NCBI GenBank assembly: GCA_011833715.1
Contig: CM022398.1
Span: forward strand, 37,463,793 to 37,527,792
Direction: 5' to 3'
Origin: Carcinoscorpius rotundicauda
Lineage: Eukaryota; Arthropoda; Merostomata; Xiphosura; Limulidae
DNA: 64,000 nt
Shown here: positions 36,951-48,479 of the stretch, in pieces
Layout: every line of letters begins with the position of its first letter
Position numbering within the stretch: position 1 is the stretch's first letter
The notes under the pieces: model-generated
The model's database searches: none
The model's input: only the letters and a program-made list of their open reading frames with translations
Told to the model about the DNA's origin: nothing
Position numbers and translations under genes: made by a program

Positions 36951-37470
36951 GGGACCGGAATATCCTCGTGGTTAGGGTGTTTGACATGTAATCTGAGGGT
37001 TGGGCGTTCGAATTCCCATCGTAACGAACGTTCTCGTTTTTTTCCTTCGTGGAAACTTTATAGTGTAAGGATTCATCCCACTATTCCTTTGTAAAAGAGT
37101 AGCCCAAGAGTTGGCGGTGGATGGTGATGATTAGTTGCCTTTCTCTTTAGTCTTTCACTTCTGGAGCCTGGCATGGCCGAGCGCGTTAAGGCGTGCACTC
37201 GTAATCCGAGGGTCGCGCTAAAACATGCTCGCCCTCTCAGCCGTGGGGGTGTATAATGTGACGGTCAATCCCACTTTTCGTTGTTAAAAGAGTAGCCCAA
37301 GAGTTGGCGGTGGGTGGTGATGACTAGCTGCCTTCCCTCTAGTCTTACACTGCAAAATTAGGGACGGCTAGCACAGATAGCCCTCGAGTAGATTTGTGCG
37401 AAATTCCAAAACAAACAAACAAACAAACTTTCACTTCTAAATTAAGGACGGTTAAAACCAAGCATTACTA
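36951..37470 (+). mobile_element. Older SINE family 1 copy, split by a younger SINE
   Basis: Left part 36951-37162, right part 37428-37470 ('aaattaaggacggttaaaa'). The interruption is the SINE at 37163-37427. The right part is short and lacks the usual tail. Confidence 0.8.
37163..37427 (+). mobile_element. Nested younger SINE (family 1b)
   Basis: Head 'cctggcatggccgagcgcg', a deleted B-box region ('gggtcgcgctaaaacatgc'), body, and a clean tail of five AAAC units. Flanked by an exact 11-bp target duplication, ctttcacttct, at 37152-37162 and 37428-37438. Confidence 0.92.
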
Positions 37471-39161
37471 TTTATAATTCATGAATGATTTACTACAATT
37501 GACGCGTCACGTACTTTCAGCTGCTGTACTGTATTTCGTGGAGTGATATTCATCATGATCATCAACACATGTTAACGCCCTAAAAATCGGTAACCCAATA
37601 TAAGATCCTGCACCACGTATACGTGATTGTTTCCTGTAACTATTTTATTTTTGAACTGAAATTACTCTATTAATTCTAACATAACATGTAAAAATGAATA
37701 TAATCACAGTTTATAGGTAAAATTTGGAACTTTTATTTTAATTGATCAATTACGAACTTTGAAAGATGATTGATTGTCCAAGTCAGGCATAATAATTATT
37801 TTGGGTACGTTAGTTGGTGGACGTGTTATGTTTCCCGATGGGAAAGCGGTAAGTCTACGGACTTGGAGCTCTAAAATTCGATTTCGAGCGATGGACACAA
37901 CAGATATCTTCTTGTAGTTTCTTTATAGGCCACACATTTGTTGTGTTATCATTTGATAATGTTAGTGCTGAGAGATTTCATTCAGTTTTAAATTTTCCTC
38001 CATCAATTCAATTTTATCTCAGTAGATTTCACAGGAATAAACTTGTCTTTCAAAATAGTTTTCAACTCTGTTTTAGAATTATTTGGTGTGAGAGTGTTAG
38101 TCTTTATTTACATTACAATATTTGAATACATTAGTTTATATTGTTATAGTTAGTTCAGTTTGATGCATGAACATCTAAACAGTGGCTTAAGTTTTCAGTC
38201 AAATAAATCAATATTAGAATGTTATTATTTTTAAAGCATGAAAATGTCGCGCAAGTTTTGGCGCAATGAAAAATAGAATATTCATTATAGGATTATTGCA
38301 AACTTGTTTCGATAACACAGTTACCATTCTCAGGGGTATTATTAGCAGTGTTAGCTTAGTCTGTATAAAGTAACTCGTGCGTCTCGTCATAATGTTCCTT
38401 TGTCTCTAGTAAATAATATGTTAAACTCAACATTTTCCATGTTTCTTTATGTACAACATTGTTAAATTCTACAAAACGGTTAAACAAGTGGAACTAAGAG
38501 TATTTGCGTTAACACAAGGTAAAACCATTATTATGCTCGGATGTTAATTAGCCTTTCAGTTCATTTTTATCCATTAAAAGTGATTAGTCATTTAGCCTAC
38601 ACTTGACGATGAATATTTACTAGAAGTGGCTTTCATATTTATAGTACGTGATATTTTTACTTCAGAATGATTGTTATTCCAAAAACAGATATCATGGTCA
38701 CAATTGTTAATTTATTGATCAGTATTAAATCATAGGTAAAACTGATTTATCAAACTAATTTATTTTACTTTTTATTTGTGACTAATCTCAAACTCACTAT
38801 AATATTAGTATTATATACTATTATGGCCTTCATGTGTTTTAAGAAAAGAAGAGTGTGTGGGACTCTTTCTCAGTCAGTTTTTCCAGCCTTTCCATAATTG
38901 TAAACTTTGTTGCTGTCTTACCACAATTGTTGTAGGCTGATGGCTTAGCAGTATATCCTCGGGCTTAAAATACTAGAAACCAGATTTTAATAACCATGGT
39001 AGACAAAGCTGAGATAATAACAAATCATAATTGTTATTACAATGTAGCAGTTAAAACACAGACAGTACTAGTATGATTTAAAATATTCTTTGTCTTTTTC
39101 CTCAAACAGTTGTTTATGCTCAGTTGTAAGATACCTGAACATTATGCTTTATATTTTTCAG
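37471..39161. other. Intergenic DNA with SINE family 2 traces
   Basis: Weak family 2 copies are seen at about 37826-37925 ('ggaaagcggtaagtctacgg') and 38932-39025 ('ggcttagcagtatatcctcg'). No exon is recognised. The frame at 37943-38125 is not convincing. Confidence 0.5.
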
Positions 39162-39552
39162 GAAATCAGATTTGGGAAAGGGTCATCATTAAGGGATTAA
39201 TACCCAATCCAGTCACCCATCATGTTGCTCTTGTTAATCCAATCCAGTTTGCATGGGAAGAGAAGAATCATGCATGGGAACATCCAAGGACTTTTGAAGT
39301 AATAAACCAATACAGTGTTTCTGGCAAATCATCCACTCACAAGAATGAACCTCACACTCAGAATCTTTCAGAATTAGCTCAGAGTAATCATTTGAAAACT
39401 TCAGAAAATAGAAAGTCACGGCAGTATTTCAAATTCCGTGTTTATCCTGTTCATAGACCACACAGCATATCTTCAGAACCTGTGAAGAATAAAAAGAATA
39501 AACAGTCAGTTGCAGTTGTATATAGTGCATCTACAGACCATGTGCAGCTGAG
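39162..39552 (+). CDS. Probable coding exon, unknown protein
   Basis: An acceptor tatatttttcag precedes it and CTGAG|GTATGA is a usable donor; otherwise the frame runs to a stop at 39587-39589. The translation is clearly protein-like: QIWERVIIKGLIPNPVTHHV, ALVNPIQFAWEEKNHAWEHP, then a Ser/Asn/Lys-rich stretch, and KSRQYFKFRVYPVHRP near the end. Tryptophans and a balanced codon choice set it apart from the surrounding AT-rich DNA. It could also be a last exon with the UTR following. I do not recognise a domain. The next exon was not found. Confidence 0.55.
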
Positions 39553-39589
39553 GTATGATATGTTGAACCTAAAAAAAGATTTTGTTTAA

Positions 39590-41610
39590 ATGCAGAAAAA
39601 GATCTGATTTTTGTGAAGTTAGCTTTTTATGACTTGCATGAAACTTGATATTTCATAGCTTATTAAGACTAATTGAAAGCATTTTTATAGAATAATTTAT
39701 CTGCTAATATACAAGTTCCATATTTATTTGCTTGTTCTGTTTTCTTAAATCTCTTATCATTTGTGGCAGTACAATATTTATTTATTTTTGATTTTTTGCC
39801 CATGTGCAGTAATTTTTTATTGTTTTACATTTGATCAAAGTGACATGTATGGGCAACATTCAGTTATATTTTCAACTATGATGTACATATTTATTATGTT
39901 TTCACTTTCCACTTTATGCTAATTCAAGGCTTTATGTGTGTGTGTTCTTACAGTCTTGTTTCACTAAGAATTAAAATATTTGATTAATCTATGTGTCTTT
40001 TATATTTTTTAATATCAGTGTTGTTAAATGTTTTTCTAGCTTTTATGTTTCTGCTCTACTTATGATATTTTTTTCACTTATTGAAATGCTCTTTGAGGTT
40101 TCTTTGTCTATGGTCTTTGTAAGTGTAATTTTTTTTTTCAGTGTTCTAAGCTTGCAGTTCGACAGGTTATTATTGACATGTAACCTTTGTTTGATCATAT
40201 TTTATTACAAAGTACCTTCTCAGCACTGCCTAATTTGTTTTGAAGTGGGGTACATTAATCACACAATTTGCCATTCAGGTTTGAAGTTTATCTGGTTTTT
40301 TTCCTTCTTCCAAAACAGTTTTTATTTTTATGTGTAGACAACCTACTTATTTCTTAAATGCCAAAAATGTGACCTTTGCTAGTAGAACCTCCATTTTTCA
40401 GAACTGTCATTCACTTCAACTCATGTCAAATATCTCTTTAGGTTGGATCTTTAGATTGATGCACACAACTTTAACACAAATATATTTTAATATACATACA
40501 AAAACCAATACAACTTATAATAACAGCTATCACTAAGAGCTGTTATAAATAATGGTTTATAAACAAGAATTTTACAAACTTATAGACAATACTGAGTCTT
40601 GTATCTTAGTATGGAACTGAATCTTTTATCCATGTTCATGGATAGAAAATTAATTTTTTGTTAATACATCTGTACACTTCTTTTGATGGCTGGCTAAGCT
40701 TGAAGTACCTGTAAGTTTTCATTGGTGATAATATCTAATGCCCTCATGGAAATACTAATGTCGAAAGTTAATTCAGTGAAGTTGAATGGTTTGTAATGTT
40801 CAAAACCTATAAACATTCCTGGCCTAGTTCTATAGTTTTGATTAATAGGCTTTAATCACAGTTATAGTTTCTGAGGCCTATAGCACACTGACTGTAGCTG
40901 ATCAATAATATTCTTCTTCTGCTTTCTCTTGGCTAGCTGCTTTTATACGACTCGCACAAGTCTCAACAGCATTTGAAAACGTGCAATAATTTTCATTAAA
41001 TAAATGTTGTTGATCCTTACTCTCAAGAATTTTATACAAATATAGAGAACAAGTGCTCTATTGTCACAGTACCATAACAACAAAAAGAAAACTCATTGGG
41101 CAAAGAGCATTCTATGCTTGAGACAGCTGTGGTCTCCCATTAGGTCTGCTTTGCTTGGCAATCCCAAGTCTCGTGAAATTCGTACACAATAGGCCTTCCC
41201 TTCCTGTTGCTGTTGGTCAGGTCTGGCTTCCTCCACCATCTTCAGTGTGTAATTCTAACCCTTGTTGGTACAGAGAAGCAATGAGCATTTCTGAAGGTAA
41301 AATGTATTTCAGATAGAGATTTGCCTTTCTGCCTTGCCTTTCTCATCAGTTTCAGAGCATTTAGTTTGCTTTGTCAAGAATAAAGAATGAGACTCTATAT
41401 TGTAGAACCAGTTCTCAATTTTTTCCACTTGAGTGCAGATATTTTAATTTCACTCATTTTTTTTTTATGTTTATCCTAATTTGTGTGACAAAGGAGTGTT
41501 GTTTTCATTCATTTTTATTACATAACTTCTGGATTTATCTTTTTTTACTTACTTAGTTTTCTTACCTGAATTCATGAAATTATGTTAAAAGTACTACTTT
41601 GTTTGTAGCG
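39590..41610. other. Non-coding: 3' untranslated region or intron, then intergenic
   Basis: T-rich. The interval 41.08-41.25 kb is more GC-balanced than its surroundings, but I cannot identify it. Confidence 0.4.
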
Positions 41611-41847
41611 TCACTGTACAACAACTGTCGTTTCTGTGGCTTTTAGTTCTAGTATCTCAGAGAGGTCTGCCTTCTTTTCCTGTAAATTGAATTCCGTCAT
41701 GTAGTCTGCTAAGTCTCCTGTACTTGAGCCATCTGGTTTAATTGTTGATGTTTTGGACAGTTTTTTTTTTAATTTCCTTTTGTTACCATGCATTCTTGAG
41801 CTGAGCCTTTGAAGGCTCTCACATTTTTGTCGATTATTTTTTGCCAT
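41611..41847 (-). CDS. Small Lys-rich protein or retrocopy, unknown
   Basis: A 78-codon frame from ATG 41847 to the TGA at 41611. It starts MAKNNRQKCESLQRLSSRMH, continues GNKRKLKKKLSKT (basic), then an acidic half (DGSSTGDLADYMTEFNLQEK) and ends TETTVVVQ. A possible polyadenylation signal (AATAAA on the minus strand) lies about 95 bases past the stop. The basic-then-acidic layout suggests a small nuclear or nucleolar protein, but this is a guess. It could be a single-exon gene, a last exon, or a processed copy. Confidence 0.4.
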   Translation of the reverse strand: MAKNNRQKCESLQRLSSRMHGNKRKLKKKLSKTSTIKPDGSSTGDLADYMTEFNLQEKKADLSEILELKATETTVVVQ

Positions 41848-43834
41848 ACCTTTTCAAGTATAATCTCTTTTATATGGCTGTTAGTTTACCCTTCCTTTAA
41901 AATTTTCAGTTCTGTGCTGTTTTTTTCATAACTTAATTACAATCTGAGATTTGTATTTGTTGCTTGAGTCTCAGACCTTGAAGTCTATTATTCAGATAAG
42001 TTTCTTTTTGTAGCCATGTGTAGATCAGTTTAAGAAAACTTACAGTAAGGGCATCATAAGAAACTAAACAACCTTTTGCTTTGTTTGTTTTATTGTTAAG
42101 TACAAAAATAAACAAAGGGCTTTCTGTGCTGTGTCTATCACATGTATTGAAACCCGATTTCTGGTGGTAGAAGACTGTAGACATACTGTTGTCTACTGGA
42201 GAGCTAACTTTATATTTGAATGGTTTTATAAGTGATGCAAAGTATTTTTAACACACTAAATAGTGGGGCATTTCACACAGTGAACCCTTTTGTCTGCCCC
42301 ACTACTGAAGGAAAATTTTGCCTTTTTGCCCTGTAGCCTGAAAAAAAATTGTGTAACGTTTGTAGAACAAGTGTGTAAAACTTTTATTTAATGAGTTTTT
42401 AACCACTATTCCATCAGAGAGTGCAAGAAAGATTTGTATAACTTCAAGCGATCTACAATTATTGATAAGTTTATATACCTTCTTAACTTTCAAAAGCCAT
42501 TTCTTATTTTTTGAACCTGTAATTTAGTTATCGTTTCAAATCCGCTTAGAAAAATTTTCCGAGAAAGAAAACACTATGTACATGCACAATAAGTGTGAAG
42601 GTTGTGGTGTCCTTGGATCATAATTAACTTTGATGATGTTGGCAAAATCACATCAGAGTTATTTGAGCTTTGGTGATGAGTACTATAGTAGGGAGTGTAG
42701 AGACTTTCAACCAATAAGCTCTCAAAGTAAGAATAGATGCGTAGTGCCGCATATGACAGTGGAAAATGCGTAAATCAGTATAATTTTATCGAATCATCCT
42801 TACCTGGATAACGAAACCCTTCGATTTCTCTAGTATACGTTTTTCAACATGTTTGTTTGACCGTGTCAAAACTGATAATTTATTTATTCACGTCCGTTAC
42901 TGCAAGGATGCTTTCCACTTTTATTCATTAAAAACCCGTAAACTATCATTCTTGAGTCTTGTTAAAATAGACTGAGAATTGGCAGTGAACACTATTATCT
43001 AGCTGCCATTCTTCTCTTTTATTATTTCACCATTAGCAACAGATATGCGCAGATTAACTTTTTATAATTTGGAGTGAAACGCTTGAACAAACAATAAATT
43101 TTTTTTTTCTCAGAACCTTTTAGTAAGAAACTGCAGTTCTAGGTTGTTTATAGAGTTTCTGCTTGTAGAAATTTGTCAGTTGGTCATTTCACAATTTTTA
43201 CAACTATCGTTTTGCGTTACATCAGCAATAGAGTGTGTGGTCAGACCAATTTGTATGATAGAGAAAATGACTGATGAAAAGATCTTATCTAGAGAGAGAG
43301 ATAAAGAAAAAATAACACTTTCGCAGGTTTCTTTCTAAAATAGTCCACATAAGGCTCTATAGCATAACTTTTTTCTGCGCCATTTCTATTCATAAGACTT
43401 AAGACTTTCATATGTTTCATATTACATGGAATTTTCTAAACCTTTTATTTTTGAAGCAGCGAAATTAGAAGGACGGTTCTGCTGGTGCCTCAGATCTTAT
43501 GTTGAATTATTGGTGTTTTATGGTAGATAAATAAACAGATCACATCTTTTTATCATATATCATATTGAAGAGATTTTAATTCATGAAAAGATGCTTTATA
43601 AAAGTATGTTCACAAATTCTCAAAATAATTATGATATTTGGAATGAACTGTCCATAACTGGTTGTCATGTAAGAAACTTTGTTTAGGACATCCTTGCACG
43701 GCTGCACGGGGCTTATCTGCACTCACCGCCCATAATTTTGAATTAGAGGTAAGGTAGCTAGAGTATTTGAATAATGTCGTTAGTCATGATACACTTAGTC
43801 ATGAAGTTCGGGACATGAATTTGTGGTAACGACA
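41848..43834. other. Non-coding DNA
   Basis: The minus-strand frame at 41933-42184 has a mildly protein-like composition but no motif or splice support. A degraded inverted SINE piece is visible at about 43690-43760 ('taattttgaattagaggtaa'). Confidence 0.4.
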
Positions 43835-43950
43835 TGATACATATATTGGCAGTTTCCTACAAGTTTAGGAGTGGTTAGAGTGACGAAATGTGAATCCGAG
43901 GGAACATGAACCACTCCTAAACTTGTAGGAAACTGCCAATATGTGTATCA
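43835..43950. repeat. Near-perfect 42-bp inverted repeat (hairpin)
   Basis: Arms 43835-43876 and 43909-43950 are complementary with one mismatch; the core is 'cctacaagtttaggagtgg'. The loop is 32 bases. It could be a fold-back element or the source of a long hairpin RNA. Confidence 0.95.
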
Positions 43951-44185
43951 TTAATGTTTATTTAATGTTATGAATCTTAATATGCTCCAGGTACATTGTA
44001 CTTTGTACCAAATAAGCATTAGATTGTCGAGAAGTAGTTTCTGACCAAAAACAACATTATAAAATTTAGAAATAGTTAAATATATGTCTATAATTTCCAA
44101 CAGCTGTTCACATGTATCGGAATATTGTTATTATATATGTTTCATATAATGGATGTATATTACCACATATGTTGATGTATGAGTG

Positions 44186-44457
44186 TTTTGTTTCTTTTCA
44201 TTTCGCGCAAAGCTACACGAAAGCTATCTGCGCTAGCCGTCCCTAATTTAGCAGTGAAGGACTAGGGAGAAGGCAGCTAGTCATCACCACCAATCGCCAG
44301 CTCATGGGTTACTCATTTACTAACGAATAGTAAGATAGACCACCATCACGTTATAACTCCCCCACGGCTGAAAGGCCGAGCATTTTCGGTGTGAAAGGAT
44401 TACCCACGACCCTCAGATTACGAGTCGAGCGCCTAAACCACCTGGCCATACTGGTCT
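44186..44457 (-). mobile_element. SINE family 1, inverted
   Basis: Tail at the left ('tttcgcgcaaagctacacg'), body, and head at the right ('accacctggccatactggtc'). Moderately diverged. Confidence 0.85.
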
Positions 44458-45850
44458 GATATATGAGTGTCAGATGTGGAAACAGTCCTGTAAAGCTTAA
44501 ATTGGGGACAATTTTGAATGGAATTAACCTGTTAGACCACTTTATAACATAAAACTTCGCATAAGTTCAGGGTTCAGTTCCTTGCTAAAACTTAATGAAT
44601 TTCCTAAGATATGATTTCAGTGTTGAAAAAAAGCCGTCCCTAAGAGAAGCTAATTTTGATCAAGACTGATCCATTTTCACCTTGATTTGTACTGTAAAAA
44701 TGGTTTTCATCATGTTCATGGCATTTAATAAACATCGAAACACTAACCACTTACTCGAAGCAAAAAAGTTATTTACGTATTTCTATCATTTTCGTGATAA
44801 GTTTAGGTTGAAAAGTTACTAAACAATCTAAGACCGTATGAAGGGTTAAATGTACAATAAATTTTATTCTAACTATTATTTATATTTCTTAATTTTCTCG
44901 CTCTCTTTCGATTGGACGATTTATTTTCTAATTCATGTTTAAATTGTTGCCAGCCGTCTTTAATTTTGAAGTCATAAAATAGAGGAGAAGCTGCTAAATC
45001 ACCCACATTCACCAAAAATTCACGTTCAATTCTAATATAATGGAATTGTGGAACTTGACTCCAAATTACGGAGTGTGGTTTTCTTTTTCGGAGTAACGGG
45101 GTGCAAAACACCGAACATTGGATTAATAATACAACATACTAAACATTGGACCGCACTCAGTCCACATTAAATGACAGGTGATTAAGGAGCATTCGTAGAA
45201 ATAAGATTAAATAGAATGCCCATCCTTTCCTTATGTTACGGCTTCGACTCCAAAAATTGGGAGCGCAGTGCAGATAACCACTGTGCAACTTTTCACTACA
45301 AACAATCAAACAAACAAACAAGTTGTACAAGCATCAAACAACTTCATCCTAATCTACACGACAAAATTTGCTCAACCAAATAAATATAAGAAGATTCTTA
45401 TAAAAAAGTTCCAGTACCTCGTATCTAATTTGGAGATTGATATTTTCGCTGAAAAAATAAAGAAACATGTTACAATATCACTGCCTAGCACAATCTACAA
45501 TAAAAAAACATTCTTTTCAGAATCACATAAATTACTAAGAATGCTTTATGGAGACAAAAAAGTAGGCGTATGTCAAACACTGGGTTCGTATTTGTACCTA
45601 TGTTGCTTGAGAAATAGCAAATGATATATATGAGATTCGTGGTGACGAAATTTGTTTTATAAACCTTTTCATAAAAAAGTTAACTTTTTGTCGTTTGAGT
45701 GATACATATTAAACGATATAGAACTATATCGTTAGAGAAATACCACCTATAAAATCATTTCAAATGGTATATTTATTGACATTTATTAGTCGCTGAGTGT
45801 ATCATAATCAATGAACAACAATAGCAGATCTTAAATTCATGAAATAAAAA
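44458..45850. other. Non-coding DNA with degraded SINE pieces
   Basis: A decayed inverted SINE-like piece is seen around 44940-45110 and a short family 2 tail with AAAC units at about 45245-45322. The open frame at 45268-45624 starts inside that tail, so I do not regard it as a gene. Confidence 0.45.
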
Positions 45851-45999
45851 TGTATCTCAAGACGGCTGAGTTGGGTATTAAAACTTTTATTAAGAATAGA
45901 GTATAGTTAACCTGAAGATGACCTAAGTAGGTCGAAACATTGTTCTTTACTTCATTTTAATAAAAGTTTTAATACCCATACCAGCCGTCTTGAGATACA
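45851..45999. mobile_element. Hairpin element with a Penelope-type tail
   Basis: Arms 45851-45894 and 45956-45999 are inverted copies (tgtatctcaagacggctg and its complement, then gggtattaaaacttttatta), with a few differences. The spacer carries 'gatgacctaagtaggtcgaa', the same hairpin-plus-GAAAC block as in the Penelope tails. An imperfect direct repeat flanks it (caatagcagatcttaaa at 45819, caatagcaggtcttaaa at 45998), possibly a target duplication. Confidence 0.75.
45912..45944 (+). ncRNA. Candidate hammerhead-ribozyme core, copy 3
   Basis: CTGAAGA, hairpin GACCT-AAGT-AGGTC, GAAAC-ATT-GTT. Same layout as at 27.8 kb, with a different loop but the same stem. Stem I is not evident. Confidence 0.38.
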
Positions 46000-46000
46000 A

Positions 46001-46684
46001 TAGCAGGTCTTAAAACATTGAAACAGTGGAAGGTAGTCCCTATGTTTTAACGATACTTGAATATACTTGTGTATATCTTGATATTGTCTCACACAACATA
46101 GCTTACCACATTATTCAAACTGACGTACGATCAATAGTCATTTTTCTTTCTAACATTCCCTGAAGTGAGCCTGAAACCGGATCATCGTGACAGGAAGACA
46201 GCATTAAGTGTTTCAGAGTGTATGCATATTAGATTAGTAACTTGTGTTATTAATGGGAGGCATTGACCGTTCACATAGGAAAGACTTCTAAACATCGAAA
46301 TTAAGTTGTCAGTGAACACTTTCTCTTTCTTGCCAAATATTTGTCCCACTTTCATAGTGGCGTGAATATCCCGTACCTTATTTGTTAATTATATATGACG
46401 TAAAATTCGAAAAACACTCGTCATCTCGTGGCAATAAGAAATATGAAAATTACTCGAGCAACGTAATGAAGATTGACTTCATTCATCGCTACTGGAAGTA
46501 GCAGCAGAAAAACCACAAGTGAAAAAGGTAAGTAACATGCACATATAAATTCGTATGCACATTTGCTATCGTTTAGTAGCACAGACAGATAATAAAAACA
46601 CTGTAGTAATATTGGGTTACACTTAAAGAAAATATTTAGGAAAACCCATGTATTGTTTGAGAAGTAGTTATTTTCTATCGCATA
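46001..46684. other. Non-coding DNA
   Basis: Nothing recognisable. Confidence 0.5.
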
Positions 46685-47240
46685 CGGATGGCCACTACTT
46701 AAGGGGTTTGACTCGTAATGAGCCTGGCATGGCTTAGCGCGTTAAGGCGTACGCTTCGTAATCTGAGGGTCACGGGTTCGCGCCCGAGTCGCGCCAAACA
46801 TGCTCGCCCTCCCAGCCGTAGGGGCGTTATAATGTACGGTCAATCCCACTTTTCGTTGGTAAAAGAGTAGCCCAAGAGTTGGCGGTGGGTGGTGATGACT
46901 AGCTGCCTCCCCTCTAATCTTACACTGCAAAATTAGGGACGGCTAGCACAGATAGCCCTCGAGTAGCTTTGTGCGAAATTCCAAAACAAACAAACAAACA
47001 AGACTCGTAATGTCACGGTCGCGGGTTTGAATCCCAGTCAGCCAAACATGAGCGCCTTTTCAGCCATGGGGAACTTATAAGGTGACGGTATCCCACTCTT
47101 CGTTAGTAAAAGATTAACCCACGACTTGATGGTGGGTGGTGATGACTAGTTGTCTTCCCTCTATCTTACACTGCTGAATTAAGGAGACCCAAAGTAGATA
47201 GCCCTTGTGTAGTTTTGCACGAAGATCAAAAGTAAACATT
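46685..47240 (+). mobile_element. Older SINE family 1 copy, split by a younger SINE
   Basis: The head at 46685-46720 continues at 47002 ('gtcacggtcgcgggtttga') and runs to the 'tagttttgcacgaa' end. Interrupted by the SINE at 46721-47001. Confidence 0.85.
46721..47001 (+). mobile_element. Nested younger SINE (family 1b)
   Basis: Same subfamily as 37163-37427 (head 'cctggcatggcttagcgcg', body 'tgctcgccctcccagccg', AAAC tail). An exact target duplication gactcgtaatg is seen at 46710-46720 and 47002-47012. Confidence 0.92.
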
Positions 47241-47254
47241 TTTTTTTTCTATTT

Positions 47255-47358
47255 GCTCCCACATGGGTACAACAGTACATCTGCGGACTTGTATCTCTAG
47301 AAACCGAGGTTCGACATATGTGGCGGGCAGTATAGCTTTTTGCTTAATTACAAAACAA
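47255..47358 (+). mobile_element. SINE family 2, diverged
   Basis: 'catctgcggacttgtatctc', 'aaaccgaggttcgacatatg' and 'agctttttgcttaattac' follow the family 2 order. Confidence 0.6.
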
Positions 47359-47359
47359 T

Positions 47360-48479
47360 CCTGTACGTTTATTGGCTTATTGAAAGAAGTTATTAAATAT
47401 TTATTCAACAAATCGAAAAATAAAAGGGAACTTCTCGTCTTAAACATTTTCTTGGATAATAGAAAAATCCACTAAAGATAACACAATTTTTGAAAACAGT
47501 TTAAATGCATTGTCAAATGTACATAAATATGACTGAAATATGTAAGACGGACAGAAATAGTAGTTAAGATAAATAATTTAACGAAACGCAGTTTATAAAA
47601 AAATTATGATGTTACTATTTAATATAAATGTTTTATGGAGATTATTTGTGTAATACTCCTTTTTTTCTTAGATGCTGAATATAACACTGTGATGTGCATA
47701 TGCGTACATAATATTTCTAACCTTATTTAGTTCGTAAGTTATGCATTTCTTCAAGAATTTTCCAATGTTTCACATATACATGCTTTGAAAGATGATAATC
47801 TATTTCTAATAATAGAAATTGGTCAAGGAATATTGCAAAGTTCGTTTTGCTCTGGGTGTCTTGTGGGAGAAAGTGTGGATTACACTTATCTTTGTATAAG
47901 AACAACCACCAGTAAAGTGGGGAGTACATATTACCTGAGATGAGTGACATTGTAGAAACTTCTACATAGAACGAGACATGATCGCAAAATGAAATAATTT
48001 TTCAAACACATCTTTTAGGAGAATTCAACCATTAGACTGAACTACGTCTGTTCAGTGAAGAGCTGCATTCTGGATGTGTTGCAATGAATAGAGATTCAAA
48101 TCCCTTTCTCAAATGAAGTTCTGTCTCTCTCTTGTGACTGTTTAAGTCAGAACTCAGGTTCGCGATACTCTTTCTGATTGAACCTTGTGTTATCTGTTGG
48201 AACTATCTGAAATGTGTATTTAAGGATGTCACAAGGCAAAAACGCTTTTTAGCTTTAGAACAGTTTTATAAATAGACACTTAAATATTTACAAATAAAGG
48301 AATAATAAGATTCTGTTAGTTGTTTCACGATAAGTGCTTTCATTGTATATATTTTTCAGTCTCAAAAATTTTCTTAACTCAAGAAAAACTCAGCATTTTT
48401 ACAAGTTTTTTTAAGCTGTTTTATGGGGTATTGACACTTTTTGTCAATTAGTATATAAAATGTGAAATTGAGTTGTAAT
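47360..48479. other. Non-coding DNA
   Basis: Nothing recognisable; open frames at 47226-47447 and 47723-47950 lack support. Confidence 0.5.

Noticed and set aside
40921..41300. GC-balanced patch that could be an exon
   Set aside because: Stops in all frames within short distances and no splice pair; left unexplained.
45268..45624. 118-codon open frame on the plus strand
   Set aside because: Its first codons lie in an AAAC-type SINE tail, composition is Lys/Thr/Leu-rich as expected of AT-rich DNA, and there is no splice or family support.
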